This document shows, piece after piece, positions 15,539-29,500 of a stretch of 64,000 nucleotides of DNA (its first letter is position 1; every line of letters starts with the position of its first letter). Made by a program: the position numbers and the translations under genes. Origin of the DNA: Nemertoderma westbladi (Eukaryota; Xenacoelomorpha; Nemertodermatida; Nemertodermatidae). The DNA lies in assembly GCA_032718475.1 (NCBI GenBank), contig JAUCBJ010003602.1:62001-126000 (forward strand), written 5' to 3'. The notes under the pieces were generated by a model. It made no database searches. It was not told the origin of the DNA and was given only the letters and a program-made list of their open reading frames with translations.

Positions 15539-15643
15539 ATGATGCCTTCAGCTTGTAAACGATTTGCTCCGAATATTTTTAATAAATCTCGCTGTTCGCA
15601 TTGTTTCCGGAGCGTCGAAGTCCACCCAAAGCAAAGTAGTAAG
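15539..15643 (+). CDS. MPRIP: MPRIP/Outspread-like protein, first coding exon
   Basis: The ATG at 15539 (A at -3; a second ATG follows immediately) opens 35 codons, including ACKRFAPNIFNKSRCSHCFR. This matches the characteristic N-terminal Cys motif (C-x-x-F-x-x-NIFNKS-x-C-x-x-CF) of myosin-phosphatase Rho-interacting protein and insect Outspread. The exon ends AAG|GTAAGT, an ideal 5' splice site at 15644, in phase 0. These proteins bind F-actin, RhoA and myosin phosphatase and carry PH domains and a C-terminal coiled coil, which would lie downstream of this window. The assignment rests on the motif, the splice site and the compatible second exon. Confidence 0.75.
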
Positions 15644-16907
15644 GTAAGTAGTACCGGCACTGCTGTTACTGTTACATAAATAACAATATTCAGAAGACCC
15701 CTCCCTGCGTCCAATTATTCTGAAAGTTCTTCGCTAATAATGGTCTAGGACATTTTAGAACGAAAAGGCCCCAAACATGGCTATTTTTTTGATTGGCTTT
15801 GATTTAAAAAGGCTCCATTGCATTTTTAAAAAAAAATTTTCAGTTGATTTATTGATAAAGGTATTCTGAACAAGTGTACCAAATTTCAACTCATTTTGAG
15901 TTAGAACTAGCGTAGAAATAGCCTTTTTCACGAAATGAGGTCGTTCTGAGATATAGGTGCTTATAAATTTTAAGGAACAATTCAAACCTTCCCGGTATTT
16001 TAGATACACCGTTTTTCTTTGTTCAACAATAACTTTGTAAAAAAATTAATGAAATTCAACGAAATTTTTCATCCTTTCTAAAAATATAATTAATATAATA
16101 AAACAACCTTTTAGCGATTTTATTCATATCTGTATGTACCGTGTGAGCCTTTTTGATGAAAAGGGCCTTATTCTATGAAAAAATATCGTGCTGCTCGAAG
16201 TAACCCCCCCCCTCCCCCCCCCCCCCCCTAAGACACAATAAAGGCGGTGTTATTTAATAATAAGGGCGGCATTATTTAACAATAAGGGCGGCGTTAATTA
16301 AAATATTACGGAGCACACTGTATTCTACAGTATAATAGTATCAATTATATCAACGAATTTTATTACCGTATAATTTGATATATTCGATTCGAATTCGATT
16401 ATATCGATATGTTGTTGCCACATATTACTTTACTGTAAGACGTTATTGTTATTGACTTATCCATCAGATAGTGGCTCACATTAATCCCCAAGGCGATTGA
16501 AAATAACTATTTAAATGGTGGCAAACAATGTAGACTTTTTTGACGAGTGATATTTGTTCACGACTTTCACAAAAATGTGACTTACAACAAATAAAGGTTA
16601 TTTCCAATCCGCCGAGAAAATTGGTATGAAATAAATTTTTGTTTATTGTTTTGGTTAGAAAATAACCAACACTGTAAACTACCTTTACCTTAATAATTAG
16701 GCCTAAATAAATTTAAGTTTTTAAACCCATTAAACACTTATTTTGTGTTTTCGGTTATTATGCGCCAATAACTCTCATCCATATACTGTTCTGTACGTGT
16801 GGCACACAATATTAAACTATTATTTTATTATTATTATTTTATTATTTAATTATTTATTTAACTTATTTTGTTTTTAAGAGGTTCTTTTTTTTATTTTATT
16901 TATATAG
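15644..16907. other. Intron 1 of the MPRIP-like gene
   Basis: Begins GTAAGTAG and ends in a T-rich tract and TATATAG at 16907. It contains a poly-C tract at 16204-16228 (one T at 16213) followed by three imperfect 22-bp repeats with GGCGG cores starting near 16241, 16262 and 16284. The rest is AT-rich with no further coding sequence seen. Confidence 0.65.
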
Positions 16908-16991
16908 GAAAGTCACTCCAAACTGAAAGCTTGTGGCTTCCTTCTGCTCAGTCCCGATGGTGACCCCTCCAGTTTAACTTCTAAGACAAAG
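16908..16991 (+). CDS. MPRIP: MPRIP/Outspread-like protein, second coding exon (start of PH domain)
   Basis: Preceded by a polypyrimidine tract and TATAG at 16907, this exon encodes 28 codons in phase 0, including LKACGFLLLSPDGDPSSL. It corresponds to the first strand of the N-terminal PH domain of MPRIP/Outspread (pattern xxGxLxxxPDGxxxxxxxxxxK just before the WQRR segment). It ends ACAAAG|GTTTGT, donor at 16992. The donor is the first base pair of the giant 30-bp array, so the following exon must lie beyond 64000. No alternative continuation was found within the window. Confidence 0.7.
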
Positions 16992-19001
16992 GTTTGTACA
17001 TACAACCAATCAAATGTAAAGGTTTGTACATGCAACCAATGTAAAGGTTTGTACATATAGTACAACCAAAGTAAAGGTTTGTACATACAACCAATCAAAT
17101 ATAAAGGTTTGTACATGCAACCAATCAAATGTAAATGTTTGTACATACAACCAATCAAATGTAAAGGTTTATACATACAACCAATCAAATTCAAAGGTTT
17201 GTACATACGTACAACCAATCAAATGTAAAGGTTTGTACATACAACCAATCAAATTCAAAGGTTTGTACATACAACCAATCAAATGTAAATGTTTGTACAT
17301 ACAACCAATCAAATGTAAAGGTTTGTACATACAACCAATCAAATGTAAAGGTTTGTACATACAGTACAACCAAAGTAAAGGTTTGTACATACAACCAATC
17401 AAATGTAAAGGTTTGTACATGCAACCAATCAAATGTAAATGTTTGTACATACAACCAATCAAATTCAAAGGTTTGTACATACAACCAATCAAATGTAAAG
17501 GTTTGTACATGCAACCAATGTAAAGGTTTGTACATACAGTACAACCAAAGTAAAGGTTTGTACATACAACCAATCAAATGTAAAGGTTTGTACATGCAAC
17601 CAATCAAATGTAAATGTTTGTACATACAACCAATCAAATGTAAAGGTTTGTACATGCAACCAATCAAATGTAAATGTTTGTACATACAACCAATCAAATT
17701 CAAAGGTTTGTACATACAACCAATCAAATGTAAAGGTTTGTACATGCAACCAATGTAAAGGTTTGTACATACAGTACAACCAAAGTAAAGGTTTGTACAT
17801 ACAACCAATCAAATGTAAAGGTTTGTACATGCAACCAATCAAATGTAAATGTTTGTACATACAACCAATCAAATGTAAAGGTTTGTACATGCAACCAATC
17901 AAATGTAAACGTTTGTACATACAACCAATCAAATGTAAAGGTTTGTACATACAACCAATCAAATTCAAAGGTTTGTACATACAACCAATCAAATGTAAAT
18001 GTTTGTACATACAACCAATCAAATGTAAAGGTTTGTACATACAACCAATCAAATGTAAAGGTTTGTACATACAACCAATCAAATTCAAAGGTTTGTACAT
18101 ACAACCAATCAAATGTAAATGTTTGTACATACAACCAATCAAATGTAAATGTTTGTACATACAACCAATCAAATGTAAAGGTTTGTACATACAACCAATC
18201 AAATGTAAAGGTTTGTACATACAACCAATCAAATGTAAAGGTTTGTACATACAACCAATCAAATGTAAAGGTTTGTACATACAACCAATCAAATGTAAAG
18301 GTTTGTACATGCAACCAATCAAATGTAAAGGTTTGTACATACAACCAATCAAATTCAAAGGTTTGTACATACAACCAATCAAATGTAAAGGTTTGTACAT
18401 ACAACCAATCAAATTCAAAGGTTTGTACATACAACCAATCAAATGTAAAGGTATGTACATACAACCAATCAAATGTAAAGGTTTGTACATATAACCAATC
18501 AAATGTAAAGGTATGTACATGCAACCAATCAAATGTAAAGGTTTGTACATGCAACCAATCAAATGTAAAGGTTTGTACATGCAACCAATCAAATGTAAAT
18601 GTTTGTACATACAACCAATTAAATGTAAATGTTTGTACATACAACCAATCAAATGTAAAGGTTTATACATACAACCAATCAAATGTAAAGGTTTGTACAT
18701 ATAACCAATCAAATGTAAAGGTTTGTACATGCAACCAATCAAATGTAAAGGTTTGTACATACAACCAATCAAATGCAAAGGTTTGTACATACAACCAATC
18801 AAATGTAAAGGTTTGTACATACAACCAATCAAATGTAAAGGTTTGTACATATAACCAATCAAATGTAAAGGTTTGTACATACAACCAATCAAATGTAAAG
18901 GTTTGTACATACAACCAATCAAATGTAAAGGTTTGTACATACAACCAATCAAATGTAAAGGTTTGTACATACATCCAATCAAATGTAAAGATTTGTACAT
19001 A
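16988..19001. repeat. 30-bp satellite array, segment 1 (starts at the splice donor)
   Basis: Tandem 30-bp units, reference copy 18181-18210. Motifs within the unit in order are AAAGGTTTGT (donor-like), TGTACATA (Pumilio-type) and AACCAATCAA (CCAAT box). The first unit begins at the last codons of the upstream exon. Segment 1 holds many variants: 25-bp units lacking five bases (ACCAATGTAAAG), units with CAGTA inserted after CATA, and AAATGTAAATG, AAATTCAAAGG and CATGCAACC types. It ends at the inserted transposon at 19002. Confidence 0.97.
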
Positions 19002-19709
19002 CAGTACAGGCCACCAGAAAAAGCAGATTTCATCCAATGTGATCACATGTGAACACATTTGTTCAAGTCATCTGATTGGTAGGTTATGGCAAGTTATCTT
19101 CTAGATCACACAGCAGGAGGCTAACTTGCTGGGACAGACAAAAGCTTTGTGTGCGGTGCGCCTGTATGTCTGATATCAGGTAGATGAGAGAGCCCCCAGG
19201 GCGTAACATTGCGGACATGGGCTGTATTGGTATATAGAGAACTACATACAAGACCACATGGAGGTTCATGGAGTGTATGGGAGTGGATGGGTATGTGGAT
19301 GGAGGAGCCTAGACCATTGAATAATTAATTTAGTGCAGGGAGGTGTCGCGCCATTAGTCTGACACCGAGAGGGCACAGAGAAACACCAGAAGATGCCTTA
19401 ACATCACTAACTATAGGCCTGCCTACTAGACACTATTAACCCCTCACTATAAAGGTAAACCAAATCCTTATCGCATTTCGAGCTGCAGAGAGTGACAGTT
19501 AGCGGCAAACTACAGAGAATTTCCTGATTACTAAGCTTTTCAAGAGTGTTCAATTGTATCCTTTAGCGAAAAAATTTTGGTTGTTGCCAATTCAATTATG
19601 TTCAATTATGTTCAATTGTCCCGTTCAACAACATTACATTACACTGGTACACATTTGATAAAATGTGTTCACAATTGTACAAATCTGCGTTTTCTGGTGG
19701 CCTGTACTG
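19002..19709. mobile_element. 708-bp TA-flanked inverted-repeat transposon, copy 1
   Basis: The termini are CAGTACAGGCCACCAG...CTGGTGGCCTGTACTG. The outer 29 bp of the two ends match at 28 positions as inverted repeats, and a 12-bp sub-terminal block (GTGAACACATTT) is also inverted. The element is flanked by TA at 19000-19001 and 19710-19711. Removing it with one TA gives a normal satellite unit (TTGTACATACAACC). TA duplication and CAG...CTG ends suggest the Tc1/mariner superfamily, non-autonomous. No transposase frame is present; the best open frame is 61 codons on the minus strand. Confidence 0.85.
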
Positions 19710-22700
19710 TACAACCAATCAAATGTAAAGGTTTGTACATACAACCAATCAAATGTAAAGGTTTGTACATGCAACCAATGTAAAGGTTTGTACATACAGT
19801 ACAACCAAAGTAAAGGTTTGTACATACAACCAATCAAATGTAAAGGTTTGTACATACAACCAATCAAATGTAAATGTTTGTACATACAACCAATCAAATG
19901 TAAAGGTTTGTACATGCAACCAATGTAAAGGTTTGTACATACAGTACAACCAAAGTAAAGGTTTGTACATACAACCAATCAAATGTAAAGGTTTGTACAT
20001 ACAACCAATCAAATGTAAAGGTTTGTACATACAACCAATCAAATGTAAAGGTTTGTACATGCAACCAATGTAAAGGTTTGTACATACAACCAATCAAATG
20101 TAAAGGTATGTACATGCAACCAATCAAATGTAAAGGTTTGTACATATAACCAATCAAATGTAAAGGTTTGTACATACAGTACAACCAATGTAAAGGTTTG
20201 TACATACAACCAATCAAATGTAAAGGTTTGTACATATAACCAATCAAATGTAAAGGTTTGTACATGCAACCAATCAAATGTAAAGGTTTGTACATACAAC
20301 CAATCAAATGTAAAGGTTTGTACATACAACCAATCAAATGTAAAGGTTTGTACATGCAACCAATGTAAAGGTTTGTACATACAGTACAACCAATGTAAAG
20401 GTTTTTTACATACAACCAATCAAATGTAAAGGTTTGTACATACAACCAATCAAATGTAAAGGTTTGTACATACAACCAATCAAATGTAAAGGTTTGTACA
20501 TACAACCAATCAAATGTAAAGGTTTGTACATACAACCAATCAAATGTAAAGGTTTGTACATACAACCAATCAAATGCAAAGGTTTGTACATACAACCAAT
20601 CAAATGTAAAGGTTTGTACATACAACCAGTCAAATGTAAAGGTTTGTACATACAACCAATCAAATGTAAAGGTTTGTACATGCAACCAATCAAATGTAAA
20701 GGTTTGTACATACAACCAATCAAATGTAAAGGTTTGTACATACAACCAATCAAATGTAAAGGTTTGTACATACAACCAATCAAATGTAAAGGTTTGTACA
20801 TACAACCAATCAAATGTAAAGGTTTGTACATACAACCAATCAAATGTAAAGGTTTGTACATACAACCAATCAAATGCAAAGGTTTGTACATACAACCAAT
20901 CAAATGTAAAGGTTTGTACATACAACCAATCAAATGTAAAGGTTTGTACATACAACCAATCAAATGTAAAGGTTTGTACATACAACCAATCAAATATAAA
21001 GGTTTGTACATACAACCAATCAAATGCAAAGGTTTGTACATACAACCAATCAAATTCAAAGGTTTATACATACAACCAATGTAAAGTTTTGTACATACAG
21101 TACAACCAATGTAAAGGTTTGTACATACAGTACAACCAATGTAAAGGTTTGTACATACAACCAATCAAATGTAAAGGTTTGTACATACAACCAATCAAAT
21201 ATAAAGCTTTGTACATACAACCAATCAAATGTAAATGTTTGTACATACAACCAATCAAATGTAAAGGTTTGTACATACAACCAATCAAATGTAAAGGTTT
21301 GTACATACAACCAATCAAATATAAAGGTTTGTACATACAACCAATCAAATGCAAATGTTTGTACATACAACCAATCAAATTCAAAGGTTTGTACATACAA
21401 CCAATCAAATGTAAAGGTTTGTACATACAACCAATCAAATGTAAAGGTTTGTACATACAACCAATCAAATGTAAAGGTTTGTACATACAACCAATCAAAT
21501 ATAAAGGTTTGTACATACAACCAATCAAATGCAAAGATTTGTACATACAACCAATCAAATTCAAAGGTTTGTACATACAACCAATCAAATGTAAAGGTTT
21601 GTACATGCAACCAATGTAAAGGTTTGTACATACAGTACAACCAATGTAAAGGTTTTTTTACATACAACCAATCAAATGTAAAGGTTTGTACATACAACCA
21701 ATCAAATGTAAAGGTTTGTACATACAACCAATCAAATGTAAAGGTTTGTACATACAACCAATCAAATGTAAAGGTTTTTTACATACAACCAATCAAATGT
21801 AAAGGTTTGTACATACAACCAATCAAATGTAAAGGTTTGTACATACAACCAATCAAATGTAAAGGTTTGTACATACAACCAATCAAATGTAAAGGTTTGT
21901 ACATACAACCAATCAAATGTAAAGGTTTGTACATACAACCAATCAAATGTAAAGGTTTGTACATACAACCAATCAAATGTAAAGGTTTGTACATACAACC
22001 AATCAAATGTAAAGGTTTGTACATACAACCAATCAAATGCAAAGGTTTGTACATACAACCAATCAAATTCAAAGGTTTATACATACAACCAATGTAAAGT
22101 TTTGTACATACAGTACAACCAATGTAAAGGTTTGTACATACAGTACAACCAATGTAAAGGTTTGTACATACAACTAATCAAATGTAAAGGTTTGTACATA
22201 CAACCAATCAAATATAAAGCTTTGTACATACAACCAATCAAATGTAAATGTTTGTACATACAACCAATCAAATGTAAAGGTTTGTACATTCAACCAATCA
22301 AATGTAAAGGTTTGTACATACAACCAATCAAATGTAAAGGTTTGTACATGCAACCAATCAAATGTAAAGGTTTGTACATGCAACCAATCAAATGTAAATG
22401 TTTGTACATACAACCAATTAAATGTAAATGTTTGTACATACAACCAATCAAATGTAAAGGTTTATACATACAACCAATCAAATGTAAAGGTTTGTACATA
22501 TAACCAATCAAATGTAAAGGTTTGTACATGCAACCAATCAAATGTAAAGGTTTGTACATACAACCAATCAAATGCAAAGGTTTGTACATACAACCAATCA
22601 AATGTAAAGGTTTGTACATACAACCAATCAAATGTAAAGGTTTGTACATATAACCAATCAAATGTAAAGGTTTGTACATACAACCAATCAAATGTAAAGG

Positions 22701-22800
22701 TTTGTACATACAACCAATCAAATGTAAAGGTTTGTACATACAACCAATCAAATGTAAATGTTTGTACATACATCCAATCAAATGTAAAGATTTGTACATA
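19710..22800. repeat. 30-bp satellite array, segment 2
   Basis: Continuation of the same unit. From about 20406 come long runs of canonical units. A frame-shifting variant, GGTTTTTTACATAC (T-run replacing TTTG), occurs at about 20401, 21650 and 21774. The first copy of a roughly 531-bp higher-order cassette lies at 21089-21619. The last part (about 22340-22800) is the duplicate of 18541-19001. Confidence 0.97.
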
Positions 22801-23508
22801 CAGTACAGGCCACCAGAAAAAGCAGATTTCATCCAATGTGATCACATGTGAACACATTTGTTCAAGTCATCTGATTGGTAGGTTATGGCAAGTTATCTTC
22901 TAGATCACACAGCAGGAGGCTAACTTGCTGGGACAGACAAAAGCTTTGTGTGCGGTGCGCCTGTATGTCTGATATCAGGTAGATGAGAGAGCCCCCAGGG
23001 CGTAACATTGCGGACATGGGCTGTATTGGTATATAGAGAACTACATACAAGACCACATGGAGGTTCATGGAGTGTATGGGAGTGGATGGGTATGTGGATG
23101 GAGGAGCCTAGACCATTGAATAATTAATTTAGTGCAGGGAGGTGTCGCGCCATTAGTCTGACACCGAGAGGGCACAGAGAAACACCAGAAGATGCCTTAA
23201 CATCACTAACTATAGGCCTGCCTACTAGACACTATTAACCCCTCACTATAAAGGTAAACCAAATCCTTATCGCATTTCGAGCTGCAGAGAGTGACAGTTA
23301 GCGGCAAACTACAGAGAATTTCCTGATTACTAAGCTTTTCAAGAGTGTTCAATTGTATCCTTTAGCGAAAAAATTTTGGTTGTTGCCAATTCAATTATGT
23401 TCAATTATGTTCAATTGTCCCGTTCAACAACATTACATTACACTGGTACACATTTGATAAAATGTGTTCACAATTGTACAAATCTGCGTTTTCTGGTGGC
23501 CTGTACTG
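22801..23508. mobile_element. 708-bp TA-flanked inverted-repeat transposon, copy 2
   Basis: The same element as at 19002-19709, shifted by 3,799 bp, with the same flanking satellite variants on both sides. The identical flanks show that it arose by segmental duplication of the array together with the transposon, not by a second transposition. Confidence 0.85.
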
Positions 23509-26500
23509 TACAACCAATCAAATGTAAAGGTTTGTACATACAACCAATCAAATGTAAAGGTTTGTACATGCAACCAATGTAAAGGTTTGTACATACAGTA
23601 CAACCAAAGTAAAGGTTTGTACATACAACCAATCAAATGTAAAGGTTTGTACATACAACCAATCAAATGTAAATGTTTGTACATACAACCAATCAAATGT
23701 AAAGGTTTGTACATGCAACCAATGTAAAGGTTTGTACATACAGTACAACCAAAGTAAAGGTTTGTACATACAACCAATCAAATGTAAAGGTTTGTACATA
23801 CACCCAATCAAATGTAAAGGTTTGTACATACAACCAATCAAATGTAAAGGTTTGTACATGCAACCAATGTAAAGGTTTGTACATACAACCAATCAAATGT
23901 AAAGGTATGTACATGCAACCAATCAAATGTAAAGGTTTGTACATATAACCAATCAAATGTAAAGGTTTGTACATACAGTACAACCAATGTAAAGGTTTGT
24001 ACATACAACCAATCAAATGTAAAGGTTTGTACATATAACCAATCAAATGTAAAGGTTTGTACATGCAACCAATCAAATGTAAAGGTTTGTACATACAACC
24101 AATCAAATGTAAAGGTTTGTACATACAACCAATCAAATGTAAAGGTTTGTACATGCAACCAATGTAAAGGTTTGTACATACAGTACAACCAATGTAAAGG
24201 TTTTTTACATACAACCAATCAAATGTAAAGGTTTGTACATACAACCAATCAAATGTAAAGGTTTGTACATACAACCAATCAAATGTAAAGGTTTGTACAT
24301 ACAACCAATCAAATGTAAAGGTTTGTACATACAACCAATCAAATGTAAAGGTTTGTACATACAACCAATCAAATGCAAAGGTTTGTACATACAACCAATC
24401 AAATGTAAAGGTTTGTACATACAACCAGTCAAATGTAAAGGTTTGTACATACAACCAATCAAATGTAAAGGTTTGTACATGCAACCAATCAAATGTAAAG
24501 GTTTGTACATACAACCAATCAAATGTAAAGGTTTGTACATACAACCAATCAAATGTAAAGGTTTGTACATACAACCAATCAAATGTAAAGGTTTGTACAT
24601 ACAACCAATCAAATGTAAAGGTTTGTACATACAACCAATCAAATGTAAAGGTTTGTACATACAACCAATCAAATGCAAAGGTTTGTACATACAACCAATC
24701 AAATGTAAAGGTTTGTACATACAACCAATCAAATGTAAAGGTTTGTACATACAACCAATCAAATGTAAAGGTTTGTACATACAACCAATCAAATATAAAG
24801 GTTTGTACATACAACCAATCAAATGCAAAGGTTTGTACATACAACCAATCTAATTCAAAGGTTTATACATACAACCAATGTAAAGTTTTGTACATACAGT
24901 ACAACCAATGTAAAGGTTTGTACATACAGTACAACCAATGTAAAGGTTTGTACATACAACCAATCAAATGTAAAGGTTTGTACATACAACCAATCAAATA
25001 TAAAGCTTTGTACATACAACCAATCAAATGTAAATGTTTGTACATACAACCAATCAAATGTAAAGGTTTGTACATACAACCAATCAAATGTAAAGGTTTG
25101 TACATACAACCAATCAAATATAAAGGTTTGTACATACAACCAATCAAATGCAAATGTTTGTACATACAACCAATCAAATGTAAAGGTTTGTACATACAAC
25201 CAATCAAATGTAAAGGTTTGTACATACAACCAATCAAATGTAAAGGTTTGTACATACAAACAATCAAATGCAAAGGTTTGTACATACAACCAATCAAATG
25301 TAAAGGTTTGTACATACAACCAATCAAATGTAAAGGTTTGCACATACAACCAATCAAATGTAAAGGTTTGTACATACAACCAATCAAATATAAAGGTTTG
25401 TACATACAACCAATCAAATGCAAAGGTTTGTACATACAACCAATCAAATTCAAAGGTTTGTACATACAACCAATGTAAAGGTTTGTACATACAGTACAAC
25501 CAATGTAAAGGTTTGTACATACAGTACAACCAATGTAAAGGTTTGTACATACAACCAATCAAATGTAAAGGTTTGTACATACAACCAATCAAATATAAAG
25601 GTTTGTACATACAACCAATCAAATGTAAATGTTTGTACATACAACCAATCAAATGTAAAGGTTTGTACATACAACCAATCAAATGTAAAGGTTTGTACAT
25701 ACAACCAATCAAATATAAAGGTTTGTACATACAACCAATCAAATGCAAATGTTTGTACATACAACCAATCAAATTCAAAGGTTTGTACATACAACCAATC
25801 AAATGTAAAGGTTTGTACATACAACCAATCAAATGTAAAGGTTTGTACATACAACCAATCAAATGTAAAGGTTTGTACATACAACCAATCAAATATAAAG
25901 GTTTGTACATACAACCAATCAAATGCAAAGATTTGTACATACAACCAATCAAATTCAAAGGTTTGTACATACAACCAATCAAATGTAAAGGTTTGTACAT
26001 GCAACCAATGTAAAGGTTTGTACATACAGTACAACCAATGTAAAGGTTTTTTTTACATACAACCAATCAAATGTAAAGGTTTGTACATACAACCAATCAA
26101 ATGTAAAGGTTTGTACATGCAACCAATCAAATGTAAAGGTTTGTACATACAACCAATCAAATGTAAATGTTTGTACATGCAACCAATCAAATGTAAAGGT
26201 TTGTACATACAACCAATCAAATGTAAAGGTTTGTACATACAACCAATCAAATGTAAAGGTTTGTACATACAACCAATCAAATGTAAGGGTTTGTACATAC
26301 AACCAATCAAATGCAAAGGTTTGTACATACAACCAATCAAATGTAAAGGTTTGTACATACAACCAATCAAATGTAAAGGTTTGTACATGCAACCAATCAA
26401 ATGTAAAGGTTTGTACATACAACCAATCAAATGTAAAGGTTTGTACATACAACCAATCAAATGTAAAGGTTTGTACATACAACCAATCAAATGTAAAGGT

Positions 26501-29500
26501 TTGTACATACAACCAATCAAATGTAAAGGTTTGTACATACAACCAATCAAATGTAAAGGTTTGTACATACAACCAATCAAATGCAAAGGTTTGTACATAC
26601 AACCAATCAAATGTAAAGGTTTGTACATACAACCAATCAAATGTAAAGGTTTGTACATACAACCAATCAAATGTAAAGGTTTGTACATACAACCAATCAA
26701 ATATAAAGGTTTGTACATACAACCAATCAAATGCAAAGATTTGTACATACAACCAATCAAATTCAAAGGTTTGTACATACAACCAATCAAATGTAAAGGT
26801 TTGTACATGCAACCAATGTAAAGGTTTGTACATACAGTACAACCAATGTAAAGGTTTTTTTACATACAACCAATCAAATGTAAAGGTTTGTACATACAAC
26901 CAATCAAATGTAAAGGTTTGTACATGCAACCAATCAAATGTAAAGGTTTGTACATACAACCAATCAAATGTAAATGTTTGTACATGCAACCAATCAAATG
27001 TAAAGGTTTGTACATACAACCAATCAAATGTAAAGGTTTGTACATACAACCAATCAAATGTAAAGGTTTGTACATACAACCAATCAAATGTAAAGGTTTG
27101 TACATACAACCAATCAAATGCAAAGGTTTGTACATACAACCAATCAAATGTAAAGGTTTGTACATACAACCAATCAAATGTAAAGGTTTGTACATGCAAC
27201 CAATCAAATGTAAAGGTTTGTACATACAACCAATCAAATGTAAAGGTTTGTACATACAACCAATCAAATGTAAAGGTTTGTACATACAACCAATCAAATG
27301 TAAAGGTTTGTACATACAACCAATCAAATGTAAAGGTTTGTACATACAACCAATCAAATGTAAAGGTTTGTACATACAACCAATCAAATGCAAAGGTTTG
27401 TACATACAACCAATCAAATGTAAAGGTTTGTACATACAACCAATCAAATGTAAAGGTTTGTACATACAACCAATCAAATGTAAAGGTTTGTACATACAAC
27501 CAATCAAATATAAAGGTTTGTACATACAACCAATCAAATGCAAAGGTTTGTACATACAACCAATCAAATTCAAAGGTTTGTACATACAACCAATGTAAAG
27601 GTTTGTACATACAACCAATGTAAAGGTTTGTACATACAGTACAACCAATGTAAAGGTTTGTACATACAGTACAACCAATGTAAAGGTTTGTACATACAAC
27701 CAATCAAATGTAAAGGTTTGTACATACAACCAATCAAATATAAAGGTTTGTACATACAACCAATCAAATTTAAATGTTTGTACATACAACCAATCAAATG
27801 TAAAGGTTTGTACATACAACCAATCAAATGTAAAGGTTTGTACATACAACCAATCAAATATAAAGGTTTGTACATACAACCAATCAAATGCAAATGTTTG
27901 TACATACAACCAATCAAATTCAAAGGTTTGTACATACAACCAATCAAATGTAAAGGTTTGTACATACAACCAATCAAATGTAAAGGTTTGTACATACAAC
28001 CAATCAAATGTAAAGGTTTGTACATACAACCAATCAAATATAAAGGTTTGTACATACAACCAATCAAATGCAAAGATTTGTACATACAACCAATCAAATT
28101 CAAAGGTTTGTACATACAACCAATCAAATGTAAAGGTTTGTACATGCAACCAATGTAAAGGTTTGTACATACAGTACAACCAATGTAAAGGTTTTTTTAC
28201 ATACAACCAATCAAATGTAAAGGTTTGTACATACAACCAATCAAATGTAAAGGTTTGTACATACAACCAATCAAATGTAAAGGTTTGTACATACAACCAA
28301 TCAAATGTAAAGGTTTTTTACATACAACCAATCAAATGTAAAGGTTTGTACATACAACCAATCAAATGTAAAGGTTTGTACATACAACCAATCAAATGTA
28401 AAGGTTTGTACATACAACCAATCAAATGTAAAGGTTTGTACATACAACCAATCAAATGTAAAGGTTTGTACATACAACCAATCAAATGTAAAGGTTTGTA
28501 CATACAACCAATCAAATGTAAAGGTTTGTACATACAACCAATCAAATGTAAAGGTTTGTACATACAACCAATCAAATGTAAAGGTTTGTACATACAACCA
28601 ATCAAATGCAAAGGTTTGTACATACAACCAATCAAATGTAAAGGTTTGTACATACAACCAGTCAAATGTAAAGGTTTGTACATACAACCAATCAAATGTA
28701 AAGGTTTGTACATGCAACCAATCAAATGTAAAGGTTTGTACATACAACCAATCAAATGTAAAGGTTTGTACATACAACCAATCAAATGTAAAGGTTTGTA
28801 CATACAACCAATCAAATGTAAAGGTTTGTACATACAACCAATCAAATGTAAAGGTTTGTACATACAACCAATCAAATGTAAAGGTTTGTACATACAACCA
28901 ATCAAATGCAAAGGTTTGTACATACAACCAATCAAATGTAAAAGTTTGTACATACAGTACAACCAATGTAAAGGTTTGTACATACAACCAATCAAATGTA
29001 AAGGTTTGTACATATAACCAATCAAATGTAAAGGTTTGTACATGCAACCAATCAAATGTAAAGGTTTGTACATACAACCAATCAAATGTAAAGGTTTGTA
29101 CATACAACCAATCAAATGTAAAGGTTTGTACATGCAACCAATGTAAAGGTTTGTACATACAGTACAACCAATGTAAAGGTTTTTTACATACAACCAATCA
29201 AATGTAAAGGTTTGTACATACAACCAATCAAATGTAAAGGTTTGTACATACAACCAATCAAATGTAAAGGTTTGTACATACAACCAATCAAATGTAAAGG
29301 TTTGTACATACAACCAATCAAATGCAAAGGTTTGTACATACAACCAATCAAATGTAAAGGTTTGTACATACAACCAGTCAAATGTAAAGGTTTGTACATA
29401 CAACCAATCAAATGTAAAGGTTTGTACATGCAACCAATCAAATGTAAAGGTTTGTACATACAACCAATCAAATGTAAAGGTTTGTACATACAACCAATCA

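Noticed and set aside
19084-19269. 61-codon minus-strand frame in the 708-bp transposon as a transposase
   Set aside because: Too short and without a DDE or helix-turn-helix signature; the element is judged non-autonomous.
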